Source of the DNA: Inediibacterium massiliense
GTDB taxonomy: Bacteria > Bacillota > Clostridia > Peptostreptococcales > Thermotaleaceae
Assembly: GCF_001282725.1 (NCBI RefSeq)
Contig: NZ_LN876587.1
Span: 613,694 to 677,693 of the forward strand
Direction of reading: 5' to 3'
Length of the DNA: 64,000 bases
Shown here: piece by piece, positions 1 through 9,620 of the stretch
Numbering within the stretch: position 1 is the stretch's first letter
Layout: every line of letters begins with the position of its first letter
Translations under genes and position numbers: made by a program
Notes under the pieces: generated by a model
Databases searched by the model: none
Told to the model about the DNA's origin: nothing
The model's input: only the letters and a program-made list of their open reading frames with translations

Positions 1-1
1 T

Positions 2-274
2 GTTGTAGATGAGGTAACGACTGTAACTACCCCTGGAGAGACTATAGATGTATTAGTAACAGAAAGAGGAATTGCAGTGAATCCAAAAAGAGAAGATTTA
101 ATAGAAAAATTAGAAAAAACTAATTTGCCAATTTTATCTATAAAAGATTTAAAGGAAATGGCAGAAAATATGACAGGGGTACCAGAAAAAATTGAAAAAG
201 GCAATGAAATCGTAGCCGTAGTAGAATATAGAGATGGTACCATTATTGATACAGTAAAAAGAGTGAAGGATTGA
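2..274 (+). CDS. citF: Citrate lyase alpha subunit, C-terminal end (truncated by window edge)
   Basis: Only the last 90 codons are present; the frame is open to the left edge. The residues match the end of CitF, with a TTPGETIDVLVTERGIAVNP stretch that is typical of the alpha subunit. CitF is the acyl-carrier-protein transferase subunit of citrate lyase, which splits citrate into acetate and oxaloacetate in anaerobic citrate fermentation. It lies 4 nt before citC, followed by citX and citG, so it is part of a cit operon whose citD and citE are presumably just outside the window. Confidence 0.9.
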   Translation, partial: VVDEVTTVTTPGETIDVLVTERGIAVNPKREDLIEKLEKTNLPILSIKDLKEMAENMTGVPEKIEKGNEIVAVVEYRDGTIIDTVKRVKD

Positions 275-278
275 TTTT

Positions 279-1316
279 ATGAATGATATAAGAATTGAAA
301 AAATCAATTTAAATAGTTCACAAAGGTTAAAGGTTGAAAGTTTTCTTTCAACTTTTAACCTATTTTTAGATAAAGATGTAGAATATACAATTGTAGCCAA
401 AAAGGAAGAAGAAATTGTAGGAACCTGTTCTCATTTTGGAAAAATATTAAAATGTTTTGCAGTCAACGAAGAAATACAAGGAGAAGGTATTGCTTCAAAA
501 TTGATTACTCATATTACCAATAAGCTTTTTGATGAAGGGATTTATGAAACATTTATTTTTACAAAACCTAAAAATAAAAATATATTTAAAGGACTTCATT
601 ATCATGAAGTTTATGCTACAGATGAAGTTGTTTTATTAGAAGGTGGAATGGCGAATATAAAGAAGGCTATACAAAATATGTTAAAAAAAAGCGGCCTTGG
701 AAGTGAAAAAAAAGCAGCTTTAGTGATGAATTGTAATCCATTTACATTAGGCCATAGGTATATTATAGAAAAAGCTTCTCAGGAGAATGATGAGGTTGTA
801 GTATTTATTGTGGAAGAAAATAGATCTTTGTTTCCTTTTCATGTAAGAATGAATTTGGTAAAAGAAGGAACAAAAGATTTGAAGAACGTTCATATATTAC
901 CAGGAGGAAATTATATTATTTCATCTGCTACTTTCCCATCTTATTTTATAAGAGAGGCAGATGAAAGATTAAAAGCTTATACAAAGCTAGATGCAGGAAT
1001 ATTTGCCAAATTTATTGCTCCTATTTTTAATATACAAAAAAGATATGTAGGAACAGAGCCTTATTGTAATGTAACCCATGCATACAATAAAACACTTCAT
1101 GAAGTACTTCCAAAAGAGGGAATAGAAGTAATAGAAGTAGATAGAATTCTTAAGAATAATCATCCTATTAGTGCTTCTTTTGTGAGGCAATTGATTAAAG
1201 AAGAAAATTGGGAGGATATGAAAAAACTTCTTCCTGAAAGTACCTATGATTTTTTAAAATCTCATGATGCACAAGAGATCATACAAAGAATAAAAAGGAG
1301 TGACTCTCCCCATTGA
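279..1316 (+). CDS. citC: [Citrate (pro-3S)-lyase] ligase
   Basis: CitC acetylates the prosthetic group of the citrate lyase carrier protein, using acetate and ATP, and so activates the enzyme. The 345 residues have an N-terminal GNAT-like acetyltransferase fold (about 1-125, with EIQGEGIASKLITH) and a C-terminal nucleotidyltransferase domain marked by NCNPFTLGHRYIIEKA. Length and domain order are those of the family. The ATG at 279 follows an AAGGA site and the stop overlaps the citX start as TGATG. The gene is co-transcribed with citF, citX and citG. Confidence 0.93.
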   Translation: MNDIRIEKINLNSSQRLKVESFLSTFNLFLDKDVEYTIVAKKEEEIVGTCSHFGKILKCFAVNEEIQGEGIASKLITHITNKLFDEGIYETFIFTKPKNKNIFKGLHYHEVYATDEVVLLEGGMANIKKAIQNMLKKSGLGSEKKAALVMNCNPFTLGHRYIIEKASQENDEVVVFIVEENRSLFPFHVRMNLVKEGTKDLKNVHILPGGNYIISSATFPSYFIREADERLKAYTKLDAGIFAKFIAPIFNIQKRYVGTEPYCNVTHAYNKTLHEVLPKEGIEVIEVDRILKNNHPISASFVRQLIKEENWEDMKKLLPESTYDFLKSHDAQEIIQRIKRSDSPH

Positions 1317-1822
1317 TGAAAGAAGTATTAGAAGATAGAGAAAAAAGATATGACAAAATACTACAGCTTATACAACAATATAAATTATCTGTAGTTTGTG
1401 GAAAAATAAATTATCCAGGAAATGATAAAAATACATCAAAAGCTTATATAGCTTTTGATGTATTACAAAAATTACTGATTTCAAAATTAAATGATTTTAT
1501 TGTATATAAGGAAATTCTTTCTGGATCTGATGGAAATAGTATATTAATCGTAGTAAATTTAAATATGGAAGAAGCGAAAAAAATAGCAGTAAGTATAGAA
1601 GACAATCATTTCTTAGGTAGAGCTTTTGATATAGATGTGTATAAACAAGATGGAGCTCCACTAGATCGGAAAAATATAGGGATGAAAGGCAGAAATTGTA
1701 TGCTTTGCCATGAAGATGCTAGGGTATGCATAAAAACAAAACGTCATAGTACAAAAGAAGTACTAGATCATGTAGATCAAATGATTGAGGAGTATATACA
1801 ATTACATGAAAGCCTGAAATAG
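1316..1822 (+). CDS. citX: Apo-citrate lyase phosphoribosyl-dephospho-CoA transferase
   Basis: CitX transfers 2'-(5''-triphosphoribosyl)-3'-dephospho-CoA onto the apo acyl carrier protein CitD. The C-terminal third carries the family pattern R-x-N-I-G-x-K-G-R-N-C-M-L-C. An in-frame TTG at 1313 precedes the ATG at 1316. I chose the ATG because it forms a TGATG overlap with the citC stop. An AAGGAG lies at 1295-1300, rather far upstream. The length (168 residues) fits stand-alone CitX, and the next gene, citG, makes its substrate. Confidence 0.9.
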   Translation: MKEVLEDREKRYDKILQLIQQYKLSVVCGKINYPGNDKNTSKAYIAFDVLQKLLISKLNDFIVYKEILSGSDGNSILIVVNLNMEEAKKIAVSIEDNHFLGRAFDIDVYKQDGAPLDRKNIGMKGRNCMLCHEDARVCIKTKRHSTKEVLDHVDQMIEEYIQLHESLK

Positions 1823-2713
1823 ATGGAGGAAGAAAGTTTGCAGAAAGATTTTGAAATTTGTCAGTATATTAGTGAAATGGCACTGAAGGCTATGTTATTT
1901 GAAGTATCTGCTACACCAAAGCCTGGGCTTGTAGATCGAAACAACTCAGGAGCGCATAAAGATATGGACTTTTACTCTTTTATGGCGAGTAGTGCATCTT
2001 TAGCACATACTTTTCATGAATGTGCTTATGAAGGCTTTACTTTTGAAGAAGATGATCTTAAAAAACTATTAAATAAAATTCGTCCAATAGGAATAAAAGG
2101 CGAAAATAAAATGTTTTGTGCAACGAATAAAGTGAATACCCATAAGGGACTCATTTTTTCTTTAGGAATTATTTGTGCAGCTTCTGCTTATAAATATAAA
2201 GAAGTAAAAAGCTTATCCATGAATGTAGAAGAGATTTGCAGAATCATTCAAAAAATGAGCCAAGGAATTTCTCAACAGGAATTAGGAGATGTACAAAAAA
2301 AGGAAAAGTTAACTTATGGAGAAAATCTATTTAAAAAATATGGAATAAAAGGAATACGTGGAGAAGTAGAATCAGGGTTTTTAACAGTTAGAAAATATTC
2401 TTTACCTATATGTAAAAAACTTATGAGAGAAAATAAAAATATGAATGATGTTTTGGTTCAGGTGTTGTTACATCTTATGAGTGTAACAGAAGATAGTAAT
2501 ATTTTAGGAAGACATGATGTAAATACTTTAAAGGATGTTCAAAGGATGGCAAAAGAGGTATTAAATCTAGGAGGAATATCTACAAAAGAAGGTAGACAAA
2601 GAATTTTTCATATGGATTCTGAATTTATTAGTAAACATATTAGTCCGGGAGGGTCTGCAGATCTTTTGGCAGTAACCATGATGCTTTATTTTTTGGAAAA
2701 TATAAATTCATAA
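1823..2713 (+). CDS. citG: Triphosphoribosyl-dephospho-CoA synthase
   Basis: CitG makes the citrate lyase prosthetic-group precursor from ATP and dephospho-CoA. The 296 residues show the family's conserved TPKPGLVDRNNSGAHKDMD near residue 30 and the later LLHLMSVTEDSNILGRHD segment. The start codon directly follows the citX stop (TAG-ATG), so translation is probably coupled. The gene ends the cit operon and a hairpin terminator follows at 2735. Confidence 0.92.
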   Translation: MEEESLQKDFEICQYISEMALKAMLFEVSATPKPGLVDRNNSGAHKDMDFYSFMASSASLAHTFHECAYEGFTFEEDDLKKLLNKIRPIGIKGENKMFCATNKVNTHKGLIFSLGIICAASAYKYKEVKSLSMNVEEICRIIQKMSQGISQQELGDVQKKEKLTYGENLFKKYGIKGIRGEVESGFLTVRKYSLPICKKLMRENKNMNDVLVQVLLHLMSVTEDSNILGRHDVNTLKDVQRMAKEVLNLGGISTKEGRQRIFHMDSEFISKHISPGGSADLLAVTMMLYFLENINS

Positions 2714-2734
2714 AGTATAATTTTTAGATAGTTT

Positions 2735-2760
2735 GGAGAGTGTTTATACACTCTCTTTGT
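2735..2760 (+). terminator. Rho-independent terminator of the cit operon
   Basis: GGAGAGTG pairs with CACTCTCT across a six-base loop, followed by a T-rich tract. It lies 22 nt after the citG stop. Confidence 0.75.
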
Positions 2761-2802
2761 GTGTTATAATGAATTATTAAGAATAAAGGATAGAGGTGAG
2801 GT

Positions 2803-3570
2803 ATGAAAAATAAAAAATGGATTACACTTTTCCATAAATCTATTTTGCTTATAGGAAGTACTGCTATTTTAAGTAGTTTTACCTATTCAGAAGATATACA
2901 AATAAAAGGAAAGTTGGAGGAGCAAATAAAAATTATGAATGAATATAACAAAGAAAATTCTATAGATGAACAAGCTTCTATAGAAGATATAAATCAATTT
3001 ACATATGAGCCTTTGCCTGAGGAGATCAAACAGAAAATACAAGGCGTATCATGGAAGAAAAATCCTTATATATCTTTAGATGATTTGGCTTATGCAAGAG
3101 TTTGCTATGTTGGATTTGATAATCAAGATCATCAAGGGGAATTAATTGTACATAAAAAGGTTGCAAAAGAAGTAGTAGAAATTTTCGAAGAATTATATAA
3201 ATCTAAATTTCCTATAGAAAAAATTAAACTAATTGATGAATATGGAGCGAGTGATGAATTATCTATGGCAGATAATAATACATCTGCATTTTGTTTTAGA
3301 GAAGTGACAGGAAACAATAAAAATTTGTCTAAGCACAGTTATGGAATAGCTATTGATATTAATCCTATTCAAAATCCTTACATAAAGGGAAAAAAAGTGG
3401 CCCCATTACAAGGAAAACAATATATGAATAGACTCCATATTCAAAAGGGAATGATTGTGAAAGATGATATTTGCTATAAAGCTTTTAAAAATAGAGGATG
3501 GACTTGGGGTGGAGAGTGGAAGTCTTTAAAGGATTATCAACATTTTGAAAAAAATATTTCTTTAAAGTAA
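2803..3570 (+). CDS. M15-family (VanY-like) peptidase, exported
   Basis: Probably a D-Ala-D-Ala (or L-Ala-D-Glu) carboxypeptidase acting on cell-wall peptide stems. The N-terminus has two lysines and a hydrophobic stretch (about 12-28) that looks like a signal peptide or anchor. The C-terminal half carries zinc-site features of the M15 family: SKHSYGIAIDINP (His-x6-Asp) and the terminal WTWGGEW...KDYQHFE, whose His is the third ligand. The start follows AGAGGTGAGGT. It is the first gene after the cit terminator and is not obviously linked to citrate metabolism. Confidence 0.85.
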   Translation: MKNKKWITLFHKSILLIGSTAILSSFTYSEDIQIKGKLEEQIKIMNEYNKENSIDEQASIEDINQFTYEPLPEEIKQKIQGVSWKKNPYISLDDLAYARVCYVGFDNQDHQGELIVHKKVAKEVVEIFEELYKSKFPIEKIKLIDEYGASDELSMADNNTSAFCFREVTGNNKNLSKHSYGIAIDINPIQNPYIKGKKVAPLQGKQYMNRLHIQKGMIVKDDICYKAFKNRGWTWGGEWKSLKDYQHFEKNISLK

Positions 3571-3587
3571 AGAAGAGGTGTATAAAC

Positions 3588-3818
3588 ATGACAATTCAAA
3601 TTGAAAAAGAAGAGGATAAAAATTTAGTTATTAGTTTTCCTTATGATTTTGAAAGAGTAAAAAAAATGAAATCTATTGAAGGAAGCTATTGGAATGAAAA
3701 GAAAAAGAGCTGGATCATTCCTTACAATAAAGAAAAGCTTCTTACATTGTTATCATTATTTGCAGATGAAGAGATTATTACAAAGGATGCACTAGATTGT
3801 TTTATGCTTATGAGATAG
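3588..3818 (+). CDS. Small HARP-like domain protein
   Basis: A 76-residue protein not recognisable as an enzyme. The segment FPYDFERVKKMKSIEGSYWN followed by KKKSWIIPYNKEKL resembles the small HARP-type module (F-x-Y-x3-x-I..G..W...W.IP) seen attached to helicases and recombinases. Here it stands alone. It lies 17 nt after the peptidase gene with its own ribosome site (AGAGGTG) and is probably co-transcribed with it. The function is unknown. Confidence 0.6.
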   Translation: MTIQIEKEEDKNLVISFPYDFERVKKMKSIEGSYWNEKKKSWIIPYNKEKLLTLLSLFADEEIITKDALDCFMLMR

Positions 3819-3837
3819 ATTGAAAAAACTTACATGT

Positions 3838-3870
3838 AAAAAACCACAAATATTAAATTTGTGGTTTTTT
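3838..3870. terminator. Bidirectional terminator
   Basis: AAACCACAAAT pairs with ATTTGTGGTTT, with A-run and T-run on the two sides. It separates the rightward gene ending at 3818 from the leftward oxidoreductase whose stop codon lies at 3869. Confidence 0.8.
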
Positions 3871-5086
3871 ATGAGTTTAAAAATGGACGAGTTTGAAGAT
3901 ATAGATCTAAATCTTTATGATGTCCCTTTGTAATAGTTTGAGAAATTATTTTTGCCAAAGACATACTGTAAACTGTACCATTGTCTCCATAAGCCATTAA
4001 AAAATAGCAATTAGGAAATTCTTCATATTTTCCTATGATAGGTAATCCATCATGAGTGCCTCCATAAAGGGCTGCTATATAAAACTCAGAAGAGACCTCT
4101 ATATTTGGGAAAAGTTTTTGAAACTCTGCAATTAACTCGTCTTTTTTATGGATAAGTTTTGAGTCTCTTTTTTGAGGAAACAGTGTATTTTCATCTAGAC
4201 CTCCAATAATAATTCGATTATCGGGTGTAGTTCTCATATAAACATAAGGACGAGCGCTTTCCCAAATAAGAGACCTTTTATACCAAGTGGAAAAGTCATT
4301 TACTGGATTGGTAATGACGGCATAAGAACTTACCATAACTGCATTTTTTTCATTTTTAAAATCTAAACATTCATATCCGGCAGCTATAATGACATAATTA
4401 GCATGAATAACATTTCCATTCTTTGTGTGAAAAATATTGTGATTTTTTTTGAAATTTTTTCCTTGTATTTCTGTTTGTTCAAAAATACGAACACCCTTCT
4501 TTCTTGCTTTTTCCAATAGACCAATAGTAAATTTATAAGGATTTAATTCTGCATCGTTTATGTAATATAAGCCTGCATATTTTCTAAAAGGAAATTTTTT
4601 TATGATTTGCTCTTCAGTCCAAAATTCAACAGAAAAATTATGTTTTTTTAATAGATTGTATTCTTCTTCTAGTTTTGAAACATCTTCTTTATAACTTGCA
4701 TAATAAAGACTATTTCTTCGAATAAAATCTGGATTTATTTCTAAAGATGAAGATGCTTTTTCAATTTCATTGATTGCATCTTTACATAATAATATATGTC
4801 TTAAAGCATAATCTTCTCCGAAACTATTGATCAATTGCAAAAATGTTTTTTCTCCTGCATATTGAATTAGGGATGTATTAGATCGAGTACTTCCATATCC
4901 TACTTTATTTTTTTCTACAACAACTACATTCAAATCATATTCACTCAAATAATGAGCACATTGAGCTCCAGAGCTTCCTCCTCCTATAATCAATACATCG
5001 CATGTAATATCATTTTGCAGGGGAGGATAAGTAGGAGGGTTTTTCAGTGTTGTATCCCAATAAAATTTTCCTGTCTGTAAATCCAT
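3869..5086 (-). CDS. FAD-dependent oxidoreductase, DAO family
   Basis: Flavoprotein of the D-amino-acid/glycine oxidase-like family. A Rossmann FAD-binding motif IIGGGSSGAQCAHYLSE lies near residue 15-35 and is followed by the GYGSTRSNT segment typical of the family. The C-terminus has GGTHDGLPIIGKYEEFPN, the second FAD-contact region. Substrate is not predictable. I took the ATG at 5086 rather than the upstream open frame because AAGGTGG lies 7 nt before it. It is a single gene, convergent with the gene on its left. Confidence 0.85.
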   Translation of the reverse strand: MDLQTGKFYWDTTLKNPPTYPPLQNDITCDVLIIGGGSSGAQCAHYLSEYDLNVVVVEKNKVGYGSTRSNTSLIQYAGEKTFLQLINSFGEDYALRHILLCKDAINEIEKASSSLEINPDFIRRNSLYYASYKEDVSKLEEEYNLLKKHNFSVEFWTEEQIIKKFPFRKYAGLYYINDAELNPYKFTIGLLEKARKKGVRIFEQTEIQGKNFKKNHNIFHTKNGNVIHANYVIIAAGYECLDFKNEKNAVMVSSYAVITNPVNDFSTWYKRSLIWESARPYVYMRTTPDNRIIIGGLDENTLFPQKRDSKLIHKKDELIAEFQKLFPNIEVSSEFYIAALYGGTHDGLPIIGKYEEFPNCYFLMAYGDNGTVYSMSLAKIISQTITKGHHKDLDLYLQTRPFLNS

Positions 5087-5272
5087 AATATAACCACCTT
5101 GCTTATGAAGTATTTTTATTAGTATAACCAAATGAAAAGGTTATATGAAATGTATAAAGAAAATAGGATTTAGAGGACATATGAAGAAATTATTGATATA
5201 ATAAAAATTAAGAATAATCTAAAAAATGAATTTGAATGATGCCATTTATTATGAAGGGGAAGTGGAAAGTTT

Positions 5273-6154
5273 ATGGACAAAACAAATGTTTTAAAGACTT
5301 CAACTACCAAAAGTCAAATGTACGCTGATTTGGGAATGGTTGTAGCAGCTATTATTTGGGGAACCAGTACAGTAATAACAAAAGTAGCATTAGTAAATTT
5401 ATCACCCTTTACATTTCAAACTTTAAGATTTTCAATTGCATTTTTCATATTAGCTGTTATTTTCTATAAGAGTTTTATAAAAGTAAGTAAAAATGAATGG
5501 AGTATAGGTGTTCTTTCAGGTATTGCTATATGTGCTACATATTCTTTTCAAGTAGTCAGTCTTTTGTATACAACTGTAACCAATGCAACTTTCATCTCAG
5601 CTTTAAGTGTAATCATTATTCCTGTTATTGAATCTATTTTAAAGAAAAAATTACCCCATAGAACCCTTTTTATAAGTGTATTTTTGTGCGTCATAGGATT
5701 ATATTTACTTACAGGATGGAGTGGTAGTTTTAATTTTGGAGATTTTTTATGCTTGTTGTGTGCTATTTCTTATTCTTTTTATACATTATTAATTGATCGA
5801 AAAGGAAAACATTTAAATGGTATTAATTTATCTATTATTCAATTGTTGACGGCAGCAGTATTAAGTCTTATCATTGCTCTCTTTACAGAAAAAATTGCTC
5901 TAGCTCCAATTATTGATTCTTGGTATATTCTTGCTTTTGTTGGGATATTTTCAACAGCATTAGTAATTCCAGCACAAATGATTTGTCAAAAATATACTAC
6001 TCCTACTAAAATCGGAATGATCGTTTTATTAGAGCCTGTGTCAGCGGCTATTCTAGCTTTTATTTTTTTACATGAGATCCTTACCATTTCAAGCATTATA
6101 GGATGCTGTTTTATTATAGGGGGACTCATTTTGGCAGAACTCAAAAATGTATAA
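5273..6154 (+). CDS. EamA/DMT-family transporter
   Basis: Inner-membrane protein of the drug/metabolite transporter superfamily. The 293 residues form about ten hydrophobic segments in two EamA repeats. The first repeat starts with LGMVVAAIIWGTSTVITKVAL and the second has LLEPVSAAILAFIFLHEILT near the end, both hallmark positions. The substrate is unknown. It is a single gene closed by a terminator at 6158. Confidence 0.88.
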   Translation: MDKTNVLKTSTTKSQMYADLGMVVAAIIWGTSTVITKVALVNLSPFTFQTLRFSIAFFILAVIFYKSFIKVSKNEWSIGVLSGIAICATYSFQVVSLLYTTVTNATFISALSVIIIPVIESILKKKLPHRTLFISVFLCVIGLYLLTGWSGSFNFGDFLCLLCAISYSFYTLLIDRKGKHLNGINLSIIQLLTAAVLSLIIALFTEKIALAPIIDSWYILAFVGIFSTALVIPAQMICQKYTTPTKIGMIVLLEPVSAAILAFIFLHEILTISSIIGCCFIIGGLILAELKNV

Positions 6155-6157
6155 CTC

Positions 6158-6197
6158 TAAAATCCTTCTTAAGAAAATACTTTAAGGAGGATTTTTT
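6158..6197 (+). terminator. Terminator after EamA gene
   Basis: AAAATCCTTCTTAAG pairs with CTTAAGGAGGATTTT (one G-T pair) and is followed by six T. Confidence 0.8.
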
Positions 6198-6303
6198 GTT
6201 ATCCAATCTATGAAGTTAATGATATAATGGTAAGAATTCAATTATTGGGAATATTATTAGAAAAGAGGATATTTTATATGAAAGAAGAGAGGAAGACAAG
6301 AAT

Positions 6304-7587
6304 ATGACAACTGATTTTAAAGGACTTGGAATACAAGATGAATTAGTAAATGTATTAAAACAAAATGGAATTACAAAACCAACTCCTATACAACAAAAAT
6401 CTATTCCAGAGCTTTTAAGAGGACACGATATCATTGGCCAAGCTCAAACAGGAACAGGAAAAACCCTTGCTTTTATACTACCCACTATGGAAAAGATAGA
6501 TACAAGTAAACCTTATATACAAGCATTGATTGTAACTCCTACTAGAGAACTGGCGATTCAAGTTACAGATGAAGCAAAAAAATTGATTCATGCAAAAAAC
6601 ATTAACTTACTGGCTGCATATGGTGGACAAGATGTAGAGAGACAAATAAAAAAATTAAAAAGTGGTATTCATATGGTAATAGGTACACCTGGAAGATTAT
6701 TAGATCATTTAAGACGAAAAACTATTGATTTTGGTAAACTAAAGATTCTTATATTAGATGAAGCAGATCAAATGTTACATATGGGGTTTTTAAAAGAAGT
6801 TGAGGATATCATTTATCATACACCAAAGGCAAGACAAACTATGCTTTTTTCTGCTACTATGCCTTCTAAAGTACAATCTCTTGCTAAAAGATATATGAAA
6901 GAACCTAAAGTAATAAAGGTAGAAGGAGAAAAAATTACATTAGATGAAATTAAGCAAATTGTTATTGAAACTACTGATAGAGGTAAGCAGGATGCTCTTT
7001 GCACTGCTATAGATGAATATAAGCCTTTCATGGCAATGATTTTTTGCCGTACGAAAAGAAGAGCAAAATCATTAAATGAAGCACTACAAAGTAAAGGATA
7101 TCAGTCAGATGAACTTCATGGAGATCTTAGTCAAGCAAAAAGAGAAAAGGTCATGAAAGCTTTTAGAAAATTTGAAATACAATATTTAGTAGCAACAGAT
7201 GTAGCAGCTAGAGGATTAGATATTGAAGGAATTACTCATGTGTTTAATTATGATATCCCACAGGATGCAGAAAGCTATATTCATAGAATTGGTCGTACAG
7301 GAAGAGCAGGACAAGCTGGTATTGCTATTACTTTTGTAACTCCAAAGGATAAAGAAGCTTTGCATATCATTGAAAAAGGAATAAAAATGAATTTAAATAG
7401 AAAGAAGAATGTTCCTAAAAAAGATATAAATCATAACACAACAAGAGATAGACAAAATAAGAAAAGTGATGATTTTAAGAAGAAAAATTCAGCAAAAGGA
7501 AAGAAAATTAAAACAGAAAGAAATAATAAATGGAGAAAAGAAAGTGCTTCTAAAAGAAATAAAAATACAAAAGGGAAAAAGTATTAA
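6304..7587 (+). CDS. DEAD-box ATP-dependent RNA helicase
   Basis: Cytosolic RNA helicase with all standard motifs in order: Q-motif ([11 protein letters not shown]...TPIQQ), motif I AQTGTGKT, Ia [31 protein letters not shown] and [12 protein letters not shown]. After the helicase core (about 370 residues) comes a short, Lys/Asn-rich tail of roughly 55 residues that probably binds RNA. It lacks the long C-terminal RNA-binding domain of DbpA/DeaD, so it is closer to CshA/RhlE-type enzymes. It is monocistronic with a terminator directly after it. Confidence 0.93.
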   Translation: MTTDFKGLGIQDELVNVLKQNGITKPTPIQQKSIPELLRGHDIIGQAQTGTGKTLAFILPTMEKIDTSKPYIQALIVTPTRELAIQVTDEAKKLIHAKNINLLAAYGGQDVERQIKKLKSGIHMVIGTPGRLLDHLRRKTIDFGKLKILILDEADQMLHMGFLKEVEDIIYHTPKARQTMLFSATMPSKVQSLAKRYMKEPKVIKVEGEKITLDEIKQIVIETTDRGKQDALCTAIDEYKPFMAMIFCRTKRRAKSLNEALQSKGYQSDELHGDLSQAKREKVMKAFRKFEIQYLVATDVAARGLDIEGITHVFNYDIPQDAESYIHRIGRTGRAGQAGIAITFVTPKDKEALHIIEKGIKMNLNRKKNVPKKDINHNTTRDRQNKKSDDFKKKNSAKGKKIKTERNNKWRKESASKRNKNTKGKKY

Positions 7588-7591
7588 AGAG

Positions 7592-7631
7592 CGAAACACC
7601 CATTTACTTTATTGACGAATGGGTGTTTCTT
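7592..7631 (+). terminator. Terminator after DEAD-box helicase gene
   Basis: GAAACACCCATT pairs with AATGGGTGTTTC across a 13-base loop. It starts a few bases after the stop codon. Confidence 0.85.
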
Positions 7632-7684
7632 GAATACAATAAAGGAAAGATAAGTTATTTTAGGAGATAAAAGGAGGAAGTATT

Positions 7685-8809
7685 TTGATAGAAGATCCAA
7701 TGAGTTCTATGAATCAATCTTTAGATTTTACCATAGAAATAGAAGGTAAAATAGAAAATCGTCAATTACAATTTTATGTAAATAATATGAATAGTCCTTA
7801 TATTAATCACTTAAAGGTAAAAAGAAGTGATATTATAGGAAAAAACATTTCTCATATATATGATGGCTTTGCCAATATCTATTATGAAGTAGGAAATTAC
7901 TTATTTCAAAATCCTATGAAAGAAAGTATTAGCATATATGTGAAGAAAAAGAACGAAACTCCAGAAATTGTAGATTTTAAAGAAATTATGCAAGAGGATT
8001 GTGATTTCTGGCAGGTCATGGCATATCCTTTTAGAAGAGAAACGGATCTAATCAAATTATTTATCGTAATAAAGGATATGAGTAACGATTTTAACAGCAT
8101 GAAGGAAAAAAGAACGATACAGGATATAGAAATTTATAATGATAAAATTATGAGTATGTCAGATATGATTTCTAATTTGTCTCATGCATGGAGACAACCT
8201 TTAAATAGTCTAAACTTTTCTATTATTAATCTTATAGATGAAATAGGAAATGAGCCAGAAGATTGTGAAATTTTAGATGAATATTACCAAGAAATATGGC
8301 AGATTATAAAGAATTTATCTAGAAAAATAGAAAAATTCAAATCATTTTTTGAAATGAATTATAAAAAGGAATTTTTTGATATAAAAAAATATCTGGATTT
8401 AGTTTTTGAAATCATGGAAGAAAAGATCAAAAAAGAAAATATAAAAATAAATATATTAACAGAAGAAGATATAAAAATGTATGGTTCGCCCAATGAATTT
8501 GTACAACTTATGTATTATATATTTTTTGATATTCTAGAATATTGTAAAGAAGTTTTTGATATTTATGATAGAAATTTAAATATTCAAATTGAAGAAAATG
8601 AAGAACATATATATATTATGATTGAAAATGAATATGATCAAGAAAAATACAAAGATATTTTACTGAATCTAAATCATTTATCTATGCTTGATAATATTAT
8701 AAGGAAAAATATGAATGGTGCTATTGAATTAAAAAACGATGAGGATCATAAAAAGGTCATGATACGGTTTCCTTTAGATATAAGGGGGAATGGGATATGG
8801 AAGGAATAA
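7685..8809 (+). CDS. Histidine kinase-like sensor with degenerate ATPase domain
   Basis: Predicted cytosolic, with no clear membrane segment. Residues about 20-140 look PAS-like. The H-box is SHAWRQPLN with the phospho-acceptor His near residue 167, as in the SH-x-W/I-RQPL subgroup. The ATPase part keeps an N-box-like NEFVQLMYYIFFDIL but lacks a recognisable DxGxG G1 box and GxGxG, so catalysis is doubtful. The TTG at 7685 is taken as start because AAGGAGG ends 7 nt before it. It overlaps the receiver-protein gene by 13 nt, so the two proteins are probably partners. Confidence 0.75.
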   Translation: MIEDPMSSMNQSLDFTIEIEGKIENRQLQFYVNNMNSPYINHLKVKRSDIIGKNISHIYDGFANIYYEVGNYLFQNPMKESISIYVKKKNETPEIVDFKEIMQEDCDFWQVMAYPFRRETDLIKLFIVIKDMSNDFNSMKEKRTIQDIEIYNDKIMSMSDMISNLSHAWRQPLNSLNFSIINLIDEIGNEPEDCEILDEYYQEIWQIIKNLSRKIEKFKSFFEMNYKKEFFDIKKYLDLVFEIMEEKIKKENIKINILTEEDIKMYGSPNEFVQLMYYIFFDILEYCKEVFDIYDRNLNIQIEENEEHIYIMIENEYDQEKYKDILLNLNHLSMLDNIIRKNMNGAIELKNDEDHKKVMIRFPLDIRGNGIWKE

Positions 8810-9570
8810 ATGCACTAAAAAATATAAAAGTTTTATATGTAGAGGATGAACCCATCACAAGAAGTCAAGTTTTTAGATTCTTAAAAAAGAGGATTGGAAA
8901 AGTAATTACAGCAGAAAACGGAGAAGATGGTATTAGAAAGTTTATAGAACATCAACCTGATGTAATCATTACAGATTTAGTGATGCCAGATATGAGTGGG
9001 ATTGAGATGATGAAAAAAATAAGAGGGGATGGTCATCGTTGTCCTGTAATTATTACTTCTGCCTTATCAGATTCTAATACTATTTTGGAAACAGTAGATT
9101 TAAAAATAGAAAAGTATTTAATTAAACCTATAGATATAAATATATTGATGAAAAATTTAATAGAAATTGCCATTGAAGAATTAGAGGAGCAAGAAGACTT
9201 ATTAGTAGTCAATCATGAATTTATTTTAACAGATGATAAAAAAATTGAATTAGAGCTTGAAATTAGAAATTTATATTCAAAATACTTAAAAAAGGTTACA
9301 GGAAAAGGAGCAAAATTGATTCAAGTATTTATAAAAGGTAAAGAGATTGAAATCCTTTTAAAAGAAAATTTAACTACATTAGAAGAAAATCTTTTAAGGA
9401 CAGGAGATCATTTTAAAAGTATAGAAGTGATTCGAACAACCATTTACGAACATACAATCAAAGAAGTTGAAAAAGAAATAGGAGATTTAATCAATCGAAA
9501 AGTAAATGTAAAAAAAATAGAAATATGCCCAAGGGAAAAATATGAAAGACTTTTATTAAATATATACTAA
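8797..9570 (+). CDS. Response regulator: receiver domain fused to DUF2294-like domain
   Basis: Residues 10-125 form a CheY-like receiver: acidic pair E16/D17, phospho-acceptor D60 in IITDLVMPD, and the conserved Lys in YLIKPID. The C-terminal part has no DNA-binding helix-turn-helix. Its segment KGAKLIQVFIKGKEIEILLK, then LTTLEENLLRTGDHF, resembles DUF2294 (a domain of unknown function common in Firmicutes). It is translationally coupled to the kinase-like gene upstream. The output activity is unknown and probably acts through protein or ligand contacts. Confidence 0.75.
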   Translation: MEGINALKNIKVLYVEDEPITRSQVFRFLKKRIGKVITAENGEDGIRKFIEHQPDVIITDLVMPDMSGIEMMKKIRGDGHRCPVIITSALSDSNTILETVDLKIEKYLIKPIDINILMKNLIEIAIEELEEQEDLLVVNHEFILTDDKKIELELEIRNLYSKYLKKVTGKGAKLIQVFIKGKEIEILLKENLTTLEENLLRTGDHFKSIEVIRTTIYEHTIKEVEKEIGDLINRKVNVKKIEICPREKYERLLLNIY

Positions 9571-9584
9571 TATACAAGAAACAT

Positions 9585-9614
9585 TTGACAAAATATCATA
9601 ATATATGATATTAT
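9585..9614 (+). promoter_or_regulatory. Sigma-A-type promoter in intergenic region
   Basis: TTGACA (9585-9590), an 18-nt spacer and TATTAT (9609-9614). No open frame follows for over 300 nt. Confidence 0.55.
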
Positions 9615-9620
9615 ATTTAC

